A stretch of 64,000 nt of DNA. Origin: Thermoflexus hugenholtzii JAD2. GTDB taxonomy: Bacteria; Chloroflexota; Anaerolineae; Thermoflexales; Thermoflexaceae. Position numbers and translations under genes: made by a program. This document shows, piece after piece, positions 8,692 to 15,959 of this stretch; the stretch's first letter is position 1, and each line of letters begins with the position of its first letter. Where the stretch lies: assembly GCF_900187885.1 (NCBI RefSeq), contig NZ_FYEK01000003.1, forward strand, positions 341,612-405,611, read 5' to 3'. The notes under the pieces were generated by a model. The model was given only the letters and a program-made list of their open reading frames with translations, did no database searches and was not told where the DNA came from.

Positions 8692-9762
8692 GTGGGCCGA
8701 CGCACTTCCCGCCAGGTCTCCATCAAGGATATCGCCCGGAAGGCGGGCGTCTCCCACTCCACGGTCTCCCGGGCGTTGCGGGGGAGCCCGTTGGTCAATC
8801 CCCGCACGGCGGAGCGGATCCGCCGGCTGGCGGCGCGGATGGGGTATGTCCCGAATGCCGCCGCCCGCAGCCTGGCCACCGCCCGCACCGGCATCGTCGG
8901 CCTGGTGATCACCACCCTGGCCGATCCCTTCCTGGCCGAGATCGTCCGCGGCGTGGAGGAGGTGGCCCTGGAGGCGGGCTATCGCCTGTTCCTGGCCACC
9001 TCCAACGCCGACCCCGAGCGGGAGCTGGCGGCGGTGCGGGCCCTGGCCGAGAGCCGGGTGGAAGGGGTGATCGTGGCCTCCTCCCGCGTCGGCGAGCTCT
9101 ACCTCCCGCACCTGGAGGCCCTGGGCGTCCCCATCGTGCTGATCAACAACCAGCGGGAGGAGCCTTTTATCTACTCGGTGGCTTCGGACAGCTATCAGGG
9201 AGCGGTGCAGGCGATCTCTTACCTGGTGGCGCTGGGCCACACCCGCATCGCCTACATCGCCGGGCCGCCCACCGCCCGCTCGAACCGGGAGCGCCTGGCC
9301 GGCTACCGGGAGGCGATGGCCCGGGCCGGGCTCCCGGTGGACCCCGCCTGGATCGCCGAGGGGAACGGCCGGCCGGAGGGCGGGGAATGGGGATTGCGCC
9401 GCCTGCTGGAGGCCCCGCGTCCGCCAACGGCCGTGTTCTGCTACAACGACATGACCGCCATCGGGGCCCTGCGGGCCGCCCGGGCGGCCGGCCTGCGGAT
9501 CCCGGACGATCTCTCGATCATCGGGTTCGACGACATCCTCTTCGCCTTCTACACGGAGCCCCCGCTGACCACGGTCGCCCAGCCCAAGTATGAGATGGGG
9601 CGGACCGCGATGAGCATGCTGCTGCGCCTGCTACAGGGGGAACGAACGCCGACGCATCTGCGCCTGCCCTGCCGGCTGGTGGAGCGCGCTTCATGCGGCC
9701 CGCCCCCGGAGGAAGGGATGGATCTTCTCCCCCAATCCCTCACAGAAAGGAGGTTGCCATGA
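8692..9762 (+). CDS. LacI family transcriptional repressor of the inositol-type operon
   Basis: 356 residues. The N-terminal helix-turn-helix VSIKDIARKAGVSHSTVSRA and hinge MGYVPNAAARSLATART are classic LacI/GalR, followed by a periplasmic-binding-protein-like effector domain (about residues 60-335) with PPTAVFCYNDMTAIGALRAA and IIGFDDI. The GTG at 8692 is chosen because the upstream ATG at 8617 lies before the promoter and operator, so that extension would not be on the transcript. The leader is then about 24 bases with no clear Shine-Dalgarno. The gene ends in a four-base ATGA overlap with the binding-protein gene, so it is the first gene of the operon and autoregulated. The effector is probably a pathway polyol or keto-acid. 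Confidence 0.92.
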   Translation: MGRRTSRQVSIKDIARKAGVSHSTVSRALRGSPLVNPRTAERIRRLAARMGYVPNAAARSLATARTGIVGLVITTLADPFLAEIVRGVEEVALEAGYRLFLATSNADPERELAAVRALAESRVEGVIVASSRVGELYLPHLEALGVPIVLINNQREEPFIYSVASDSYQGAVQAISYLVALGHTRIAYIAGPPTARSNRERLAGYREAMARAGLPVDPAWIAEGNGRPEGGEWGLRRLLEAPRPPTAVFCYNDMTAIGALRAARAAGLRIPDDLSIIGFDDILFAFYTEPPLTTVAQPKYEMGRTAMSMLLRLLQGERTPTHLRLPCRLVERASCGPPPEEGMDLLPQSLTERRLP

Positions 9763-10739
9763 TCCGTCACGCCCACCGCTGGATCCTGATCCTGTTGGCC
9801 CTCGCCCTGCTGGCCGGAGCATGCGCCCCGGCCACGCCCGCCCCCACCCCGGTGCAGAAGGAGTTCACCTTCTACATCGTCTCTCACGGCGGCCCCGCGG
9901 ACCCCTTCTGGGGCGTGGTCCTCAAAGGGATGAACGACGCGGCGAAGGTCTACCCGGTGGAGGCGAAATACTTCGGCCCCGAGAAGTTCTCCATCCAGGA
10001 GCTGGTTAACCTCCTCAACAGCGCCATCGCCGCCAAGCCCGACGGCCTGGCGGTGACCATCACCGACCCCAAGGCCCTGGATGAGCCGCTGCGCCGGGCC
10101 ATCCAGCAGGGGATCCCCGTGGTGGCCATCAACGTCGCCGATCCCCGTCCAGAAGGCGAGCGCATCCCCTATATGTTCTACATCGGCATGGACGAATACC
10201 TGGGCGGGGTGCGGGCGGCCCAGCGGATGCTTGCCGTGCGCACGCCCAAGCGGGCGGTGTGTGCCATCCACGAGGTCGGCCACGTGGGCCTCGAGGCCCG
10301 TTGCCAGGGCTTCCTGGATGAGATGAGCAAGAAGAACGTGCCGGTGGAGAAGCTGGACATCGGCACGGACCCCACCAAGGCCGTGGAGGCCCTGAAGGCC
10401 TACTTCACCCGCAACCCCGACACCGACGCCCTACTCACCCTCGGCCCCCTGGGCACGGACCCGGCGGTGAAGTTCCTGAAGGAGGACAACCTGGTCGGCA
10501 AGGTGCTCCACGGCACCTTCGACCTGCACCCCGGGACGCTGTCGGCGATCAAGGAGGGGGTGACGCTGTTCGCCATCGATCAGCAGCAGTATCTGCAGGG
10601 CTACATGGCCATCACCTGGCTCTATCTCTACAAGAAATACGGGCTGCGCCCGGCCAACGACGTGCTCACCGGGCCCGGGTTCGTGGACAAAGACAACGTG
10701 GGCCTGGTGGAGGAGCTGATCAAGCAAGGGATCCGCTGA
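9759..10739 (+). CDS. Sugar/polyol ABC transporter substrate-binding lipoprotein (CUT2 class)
   Basis: 326 residues. A lipoprotein signal ends in the lipobox LAGAC (Cys22), followed by a Pro/Thr-rich linker and a RbsB-type Peripla_BP_4 domain: VSHGGPADPFWGVVLKGMND, then ITDPKALDEPLRRAIQQGIP and GPLGTDPAVKFLKED. It captures the substrate outside the membrane for the permease and ATPase encoded next. ATG 9759 overlaps the lacI stop and is preceded by GAAAGGAGG. Given the enzymes downstream, the ligand is most likely myo-inositol or a related polyol, by analogy with the CUT2 inositol importer of Caulobacter (IbpA-IatA-IatP); this is inference, and ribose-type ligands cannot be excluded. Confidence 0.9.
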   Translation: MIRHAHRWILILLALALLAGACAPATPAPTPVQKEFTFYIVSHGGPADPFWGVVLKGMNDAAKVYPVEAKYFGPEKFSIQELVNLLNSAIAAKPDGLAVTITDPKALDEPLRRAIQQGIPVVAINVADPRPEGERIPYMFYIGMDEYLGGVRAAQRMLAVRTPKRAVCAIHEVGHVGLEARCQGFLDEMSKKNVPVEKLDIGTDPTKAVEALKAYFTRNPDTDALLTLGPLGTDPAVKFLKEDNLVGKVLHGTFDLHPGTLSAIKEGVTLFAIDQQQYLQGYMAITWLYLYKKYGLRPANDVLTGPGFVDKDNVGLVEELIKQGIR

Positions 10740-10753
10740 TCGGTGAAGACCTT

Positions 10754-10787
10754 GGCGAGGGGGGTGGGGATCCCCACCCCCCTCGCC
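10754..10787. promoter_or_regulatory. Perfect 34-bp palindrome between binding-protein and permease genes
   Basis: The left arm GGCGAGGGGGGTGGGG and its exact reverse complement meet around a GATC centre, forming an uninterrupted 16-bp G+C stem only 14 bases after the stop codon of the binding-protein gene. There is no U-run. Such stem-loops commonly protect upstream mRNA and lower downstream expression, so that binding protein exceeds membrane components. A comparable hairpin follows the other binding-protein gene in this window (38697-38726). Confidence 0.8.
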
Positions 10788-10829
10788 GGATCGGATATCC
10801 CTCGCCCGACGACCCGCGGAGCGTTCCAG

Positions 10830-11846
10830 ATGGATCCTGAGATGGTCCAGGCTCGATCCCGCTGGCAGACGTATGCGCAGCGTTGGGCCCAGATTGTCCG
10901 CCTGTCTGGATGGCGGCGCTATCCGGAGGTGGGGGCGCTGGCTGGATTCCTCGCGGTCTTTATCGGGTTCTCGGTGATCGCCCCTTACTTCCTGACCCTG
11001 GGCTCCCTGGCCGGGATCATGACCATCGCCGCCGAGCTGGGCTTGGTGGCGGTCGGCGTCACCCTGCTGATGATCGCCGGGGAGTTCGACCTCTCCGTCG
11101 GATCGGTGCTGGGGGTTTCATCCATGGCCTTCGCCCTGATGGTCCGGGCGGGGTGGCCGCACCTTGTGGCCTTCGGGTCCGCCCTGGCCCTGGCGGCGGC
11201 CATCGGGGCGCTGAACGGCTGGGTGGTAACCCGCGGCCGATTGCCTTCCTTCATTGTGACCCTGGGATCTATGATGTTCTGGCGCGGGGTCCTGCTGGCG
11301 GTGACGGGCGGATTCCCCATCGCTTACGAGGGGACATCCTCCCTCATGTTCGCCCTCTCGGGGCGGCTGCCCGGAGGCTTCCACGCCTCTGCCCTCTGGT
11401 TCCTGGCCATTGCCGGGATCGCCACGGTAGTCCTCACCCGCACCCCCTTCGGCAACGCGGTGTTCGCCGCCGGTGGGAACCCCCAGGCGGCCCGGGCCCT
11501 GGGGGTGGAGGTCCACCGGGTCAAGCAGATCGGCTTCGTCCTGACGGCCGTGCTGGCCGCCCTGGCCGGGATCATCCAGTTCAGCCGCTTCGGCTCCGTA
11601 GACCCCCTACGAGGGGAGGGGGTGGAGCTGGAGGCCATCGCGGCCACGGTGACCGGGGGGACCCTGCTCACCGGCGGCTACGGCAGCGTGATCGGGACGG
11701 TGCTGGGGGCGCTCATCGTGGGGATGGTGCGCAACGGGCTGGTGCTGGCCGGGGCGCCCGCCTACTGGTATCGCGCCTTCATCGGCCTGGTCCTGGTGCT
11801 CGCGGTGATCATCAACCTGCGGATCCGGCGATCTGCCGGAGCATAA
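10830..11846 (+). CDS. CUT2 sugar ABC transporter permease (RbsC/FrcC-like)
   Basis: 338 residues with about nine hydrophobic helices in a BPD_transp_2 domain. The family-typical IAGEFDLSVGSV follows the third helix, and the C-terminal part has GEGVELEAIAATVTGGTLLT and GGYGSVIGT, contacts for the ATPase. ATG 10830 is chosen because the upstream GTG at 10743 would put the 34-bp palindrome inside the coding sequence and encode an atypical Pro-rich extension. It forms the membrane channel with the binding protein before it and the ATPase after it. Only one permease gene is present, so it should act as a homodimer, as in other CUT2 systems. Confidence 0.9.
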   Translation: MDPEMVQARSRWQTYAQRWAQIVRLSGWRRYPEVGALAGFLAVFIGFSVIAPYFLTLGSLAGIMTIAAELGLVAVGVTLLMIAGEFDLSVGSVLGVSSMAFALMVRAGWPHLVAFGSALALAAAIGALNGWVVTRGRLPSFIVTLGSMMFWRGVLLAVTGGFPIAYEGTSSLMFALSGRLPGGFHASALWFLAIAGIATVVLTRTPFGNAVFAAGGNPQAARALGVEVHRVKQIGFVLTAVLAALAGIIQFSRFGSVDPLRGEGVELEAIAATVTGGTLLTGGYGSVIGTVLGALIVGMVRNGLVLAGAPAYWYRAFIGLVLVLAVIINLRIRRSAGA

Positions 11847-11897
11847 GCGAGCGCCCGGCCTCTGGAAGGTGGATCCCCTGTGGTGCAGGAGAGGACG

Positions 11898-12668
11898 ATG
11901 ACCGCAGGTCGCTGGCTGGTGGAGATGCGAAGGATCGTCAAACGGTTCGACGGTGTGGAGGCCCTGGCCGGGGTGGATTTCGCGGTGGGCTATCAGGAGG
12001 TGGTGGGCCTGCTGGGGGATAACGGGGCCGGCAAATCCACCCTGATCAAGATCCTCACCGGGGTCTATCCGCCGGACGCGGGGGAGATCTACTTCGAGGG
12101 ACGGCCGGTCCGCTTCCGCTCGCCCCGGGAGGCCCGGGCCCTGGGCATCGAGACGGTCTATCAGGACCTGGCCCTGGTGGAGAGGATGAGCATCGCCCGC
12201 AACTTCTTCCTGGGCCGGGAGCCGGTGCGACGGATCGGGCCGCTCGCGTTCCTGGACATGAAGGAGATGGAGCGGGTGACCCGGCAGGTCCTGGAGGAGA
12301 TCGGCATCCGCGTGCGTTCGGTGTGGGAGCCGGTCTCCGCCCTCTCCGGCGGCGAACGCCAGTCCATCGCCATCGGCCGCGCCCTCCATTTCGGCGTCCG
12401 CCTGCTGATCCTCGATGAACCCACCTCCGCCCTCTCCATTAAGGAAACCCGAAAGGTGCTGAGTTATGTGGAGGAGGTGCGCCGCCGGGGGCTCTCAGTG
12501 ATCTTCATCACCCATAACATCTATCACGTCTATCCGGTGGCCGACCGGCTGGTCATCCTGAGCCACGGCCGCAAAGTCGGGGATTTCCCTAAACACCAGA
12601 TCTCGCCTGAGCAGGTGGCGGAGCTCATCGCGGGCGGGATCACCATCCCGGAGGAGGAGAAGCCATGA
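11898..12668 (+). CDS. Sugar ABC transporter ATP-binding protein, single-domain (FrcA-like)
   Basis: 256 residues with one complete nucleotide-binding domain: Walker A GDNGAGKST, signature LSGGERQ, Walker B LLILDEPTSAL and switch His in IFITHNI. CUT2 ATPases such as RbsA are usually about 500 residues with two fused domains, so this is the shorter single-domain FrcA-like form and should work as a homodimer. ATG 11898 follows AGGAGAGG. The stop overlaps the start of the next dehydrogenase gene by four bases (ATGA), tying transport to catabolism. Confidence 0.9.
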   Translation: MTAGRWLVEMRRIVKRFDGVEALAGVDFAVGYQEVVGLLGDNGAGKSTLIKILTGVYPPDAGEIYFEGRPVRFRSPREARALGIETVYQDLALVERMSIARNFFLGREPVRRIGPLAFLDMKEMERVTRQVLEEIGIRVRSVWEPVSALSGGERQSIAIGRALHFGVRLLILDEPTSALSIKETRKVLSYVEEVRRRGLSVIFITHNIYHVYPVADRLVILSHGRKVGDFPKHQISPEQVAELIAGGITIPEEEKP

Positions 12669-13867
12669 AAGCGGTGGTGGTGGAAGCGAAATGGGATCCC
12701 CGTCCGGATTACCCGCTCTCGGATTGGGAGCGCGAAACCGGCAAGGCGATCACCGGGTCCAGCATCTGGCGGCAGCCCCGCTTCTCGATCCAGGAGGTCC
12801 CGGACCCCACCCCGGGCCCGGATGAGGTGGTGATCCGGGTGAAGGCCTGCGGGGTGTGCGGGTCGGATCTCCATTTCTACGAGACCGACCCGGAGGGCTA
12901 CATCCTGTATCCCGGCCTGGTGAAGTTCCCGGTGATCCCGGGCCACGAGTTCTCCGGGGAAGTGGTGGCGGTGGGAAAGGAAGTCCGGGATCTGCGGCCC
13001 GGGGACATGGTGACATCGGAGGAGATGCTGTGGTGCGGGGTCTGCATGCCATGCCGCAGCGGCTTCTTCAACCACTGCACCAACCTGGAGGAGCTGGGCT
13101 TCACCGTGCCCGGAGCCATGGCCGAGTATGTGGCGGTCAAGGCCAAATACTGCTGGAAGATCAATGCGATTGCTGAACGCTACGGCGACGTCGACAAAGC
13201 CTACGAAGCGGGGTCGCTGGTGGAGCCCACCAGCGTGGCCTATAATGGGATTTTCGTCCGCGCGGGCGGGTTCCGGCCGGGGGCTTATGTGGCCGTCTTC
13301 GGGGCGGGGCCCATCGGCCTGGCGGCCATCGCCCTCTCCCGGGCGGCAGGGGCCGGCAAGGTGATCGCCTTCGACGTGAGCGCGCCGCGACGGGAGATGG
13401 CCCGGCGGATGGGAGCGGACATCGCCCTGGATCCCCGGGAGGTGGCCCCCAGCGAAGCGGTGCGGGAGCTCACCCGAGGGGAGGGAGCCGACCTGTTCGT
13501 CGAGGCGGCGGGGGCCCCTACGCGGACGCTGCCGGAGATGGAGAAGGCCCTGGCCATCAACGGCCGCATCGTGGTCATCGGCCGGGCGGCGGAGCGGGTG
13601 CCGCTGTATCTGGAAACCCTGCAGGTGCGGCGGGGACAGATCTTCGGCTCCCAGGGCCACTCGGGCGACGCCATCTTCCCCAGCGTGATCCGGATGATGG
13701 CCGCCGGCTTGATCGACATGACCCGCATCATCACCGCCCGTTATCCCCTGGACCGCGCGGTGGAGGCGGTGGAGCGGTTGAGCCGGCGGCTCGACGCCAA
13801 GATCACCATCAAGCCGGACCTGCGGGAAGTTCCGCAAGTGGAGCCGGCCGCCGCGACGGTGGCCTGA
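12665..13867 (+). CDS. iolM: Scyllo-inosose 3-dehydrogenase, IolM-like zinc MDR enzyme
   Basis: 400 residues. A zinc medium-chain dehydrogenase: catalytic zinc ligands Cys65 (CGVCGSD), His94/Glu95 (PGHEFSG) and Glu in EPTSVAYN; structural zinc Cys124, Cys127, Cys130 and Cys138; Rossmann motif FGAGPIGLAA. The distinctive opening KAVVVEAKWDPRPDYPL, the insert YETDPEGYILYPGLVKFPV, EEMLWCGVC and VRRGQIFGSQGHSG closely follow the Thermotoga maritima TM0412 family as I remember it, which oxidises scyllo-inosose to a diketo-inositol with NAD. Neighbouring IolN- and IolO-like genes agree. Sorbitol or threonine dehydrogenase would be the generic annotation, but these lack the WDPRP start and the ILYPG insert. 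Confidence 0.8.
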   Translation: MKAVVVEAKWDPRPDYPLSDWERETGKAITGSSIWRQPRFSIQEVPDPTPGPDEVVIRVKACGVCGSDLHFYETDPEGYILYPGLVKFPVIPGHEFSGEVVAVGKEVRDLRPGDMVTSEEMLWCGVCMPCRSGFFNHCTNLEELGFTVPGAMAEYVAVKAKYCWKINAIAERYGDVDKAYEAGSLVEPTSVAYNGIFVRAGGFRPGAYVAVFGAGPIGLAAIALSRAAGAGKVIAFDVSAPRREMARRMGADIALDPREVAPSEAVRELTRGEGADLFVEAAGAPTRTLPEMEKALAINGRIVVIGRAAERVPLYLETLQVRRGQIFGSQGHSGDAIFPSVIRMMAAGLIDMTRIITARYPLDRAVEAVERLSRRLDAKITIKPDLREVPQVEPAAATVA

Positions 13868-13879
13868 AGGAGGCATCTC

Positions 13880-14908
13880 ATGACGGGGACCCGTATGCCG
13901 GCCATCGTCTTCCAAGGGGAAGGACGCTGGGCGCTGGAGGAGCGGCCTCAGCCTTCCATCCGGCAACCGGACGAGGTGCTTCTCCAGGTAGAATCCTGCG
14001 GCATCTGCGGCACGGATCTGCACATCCTGGAGGTGCCCCCGGGACATCCGGCCACCCCCGGTGTGATCCTGGGCCACGAGGTGATCGGCCGCGTCGTGGA
14101 GGTGGGGCCGGCGGTGACCCACCTGCGGCCGGGAGATCGGGTGGCGGTGGCCCCAAACCTGTATTGCGGCGTCTGCCGGTTCTGCCAGCGCGGGCTTTAC
14201 AACCATTGCGAACAGTTCACCACCTTAGGGGTCTTCCTGGACGGAGGCCTGGCGCCCTACGAAGTGGCCCCCGCGCGGGCCCTGTTCCCGATCTCCCCGG
14301 AGGTCCCCCTGGAGCGGGCGATCTTCACGGAGGTGCTCTCCACAGTGGTGGGCGGCACTCTGCAGATCCGCCTCCACCCCGGAGAATCGGCGGTGGTGCT
14401 GGGGTGCGGGCCGGTGGGGCTGCTGTTCATCCAGGTCCTCCGGGCGGGCGGGGCCGGCGCCCTGATCGCGGCGGACATCGCGCCCTTCCGCCGGGAGTTC
14501 GCCCGACAGATCGGGGCGGATGTGGTGGTGGACCCCCGGGTGGAGGATCTGGAGGGGGTCGTGCGGGAAACCACTGGAATCGGGGCCGATGTGGTGGTGG
14601 ACGCGGTGGGCTCACTGATGACGACCGCGCTGCGGCTCGCCCGGCCGGGAGGAACAGTGGTCCTTTTCGGCATGAACGCCCGGGCCCGGGCGGAGGTCGC
14701 CCAGTATGAGATCACCCGGCGGGAGCTGCGGGTGGTGGGCAGCTACGTCGGCCGTCACACCTTCCCTCTGGCCATCCAGATGCTGGAGCGCGGGGTGATC
14801 CGCCCCGAGACGCTGGTCACCCACCGCCTGCCGCTCTCCCGCTTCGGGGAGGGGCTGGAGCTGCTGCGCCGGGGAGAGGCGGTGAAGGTGATGATGGTGC
14901 CCGCTTGA
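13880..14908 (+). CDS. Zinc-dependent medium-chain polyol/sugar-acid dehydrogenase
   Basis: 342 residues from an ATG with GAAGGAGG upstream. Catalytic zinc ligands are Cys43 (CGICGTD) and His66/Glu67 (LGHEVIG); structural zinc uses Cys96, Cys99, Cys102 and Cys110; the nucleotide site is LGCGPVGLLF. It is only distantly like the preceding IolM-type protein and has the general layout of polyol, threonine or L-idonate dehydrogenases. No myo-inositol 2-dehydrogenase of the Gfo/Idh/MocA type (IolG) is in the operon, so this enzyme might supply the first oxidation, or might act on a later hexonate. I recall a zinc dehydrogenase (TM0436) next to uxaE in Thermotoga. The substrate is not determinable here. 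Confidence 0.85.
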   Translation: MTGTRMPAIVFQGEGRWALEERPQPSIRQPDEVLLQVESCGICGTDLHILEVPPGHPATPGVILGHEVIGRVVEVGPAVTHLRPGDRVAVAPNLYCGVCRFCQRGLYNHCEQFTTLGVFLDGGLAPYEVAPARALFPISPEVPLERAIFTEVLSTVVGGTLQIRLHPGESAVVLGCGPVGLLFIQVLRAGGAGALIAADIAPFRREFARQIGADVVVDPRVEDLEGVVRETTGIGADVVVDAVGSLMTTALRLARPGGTVVLFGMNARARAEVAQYEITRRELRVVGSYVGRHTFPLAIQMLERGVIRPETLVTHRLPLSRFGEGLELLRRGEAVKVMMVPA

Positions 14909-14951
14909 GAGACAGACCGTCCACGGATACACCAACGGCGGGAGGTTCGCG

Positions 14952-15926
14952 ATGGGCAAGTGGCAGATCCCACCGGAAGGCGGCCACATGGATCGGCCGA
15001 CGGGGATTTACTTCCAGAACATGACCGGCAAGCAGGTCATGGAGCGCCTGAAGCAGAACGACCTGATCATCATCCCGGTGGGCGCGACGGAGGCCCACGG
15101 CCCCCACGCGCCCTATGGAGAGGACGTCTTCCTGGTCACCCGGATGGCCGAACAGGTGGCCCTGCGCACCGGGTGCACGGTGAGCCAGCCGTTGTGGTTC
15201 GGCTCCCATCCGTATCACCACATGGGGATGCCGGGGACCATCGTGGTGCCGGAGGATGTGTTCGTCGGGATGCTCACGGCCATCATCGCCGGGTTCTGGA
15301 ACGCCGGCTTCCGCAAGCAGATCATTCTCAACGGCCACGGCCAGGAATATGTCATCCCCATCGCCATCCACCGCTTCGCCAAGACCTACAAGGTGCCCGC
15401 GGTCATCGTCAACGTCAACTGGTATCACGCCATCCCCGATCATTTCAAGCTGAAATCCGAAGGCGGACCCTACGAGACCCACTTCATCCACGGGGATGAG
15501 GTGGAGACCAGCTGGAGCCTGGCCCTGTTCCCTGAGTTCATCCGTATGGAGGACGCGGTGGACACGGAGCCTTACAGCTTCCTGCCCACCGACAGCGAGC
15601 ACATCGACAAGGCGGGGAACCTGTTGCGCAAGCCCATCGCCTGGTACGCCCAGGTGGGCTTGCGCCCCATCGAGGTGAAGGCCTACCAGCCGGGCGTGGT
15701 GGGCAAGGCCACCCTGGCCAGCGCCGAGAAGGCCAAACCCGGGGTGGAGCAGCTCTTGGACTACCTGGAGAAGCTGGTGCGGGACATCCTGGAGGCGTTC
15801 CCGCCGGGGAAGCTGCCCCCGCTGGAGGGGGTGACCGAGCGGGAGCGGGAGATGCTGGAGCCCTACCTCAAGATGCCCTTCGAGCCCGGCTGGCGCAGCC
15901 TGTATGAGCTCCATTACCCGATGTGA
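14952..15926 (+). CDS. iolN: Creatininase-fold hydrolase, IolN-like (3-dehydro-scyllo-inosose hydrolase)
   Basis: 324 residues, ATG after GGGAGG. Creatininase/COG1402 fold: metal site GATEAHGPHAPYGED (Glu, His and Asp ligands), NGHGQEY and the late acidic ligand in HGDEVETSWSLAL. In Thermotoga the COG1402-like protein encoded beside IolM opens the ring of the diketo-inositol to 5-keto-L-gluconate, and adjacency to IolM- and IolO-like genes here supports the same role. A plain creatinine amidohydrolase is unlikely, since no creatine or sarcosine genes are nearby. The exact assignment rests on genomic context and recalled family resemblance, not on a diagnostic residue. Confidence 0.72.
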   Translation: MGKWQIPPEGGHMDRPTGIYFQNMTGKQVMERLKQNDLIIIPVGATEAHGPHAPYGEDVFLVTRMAEQVALRTGCTVSQPLWFGSHPYHHMGMPGTIVVPEDVFVGMLTAIIAGFWNAGFRKQIILNGHGQEYVIPIAIHRFAKTYKVPAVIVNVNWYHAIPDHFKLKSEGGPYETHFIHGDEVETSWSLALFPEFIRMEDAVDTEPYSFLPTDSEHIDKAGNLLRKPIAWYAQVGLRPIEVKAYQPGVVGKATLASAEKAKPGVEQLLDYLEKLVRDILEAFPPGKLPPLEGVTEREREMLEPYLKMPFEPGWRSLYELHYPM

Positions 15927-15959
15927 GCGGCAGCGTCCGGGAGGAGGCAGCGCTCTTCT

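Noticed and set aside
10743..10829. GTG start for the permease just after the binding-protein gene
   Set aside because: It would translate through the 34-bp palindrome into an atypical Pro-rich leader; ATG 10830 fits the family start.
12665..13867. Annotation as L-threonine 3-dehydrogenase or sorbitol dehydrogenase
   Set aside because: The WDPRP opening, the ILYPG insert and the operon partners fit the scyllo-inosose 3-dehydrogenase family better.
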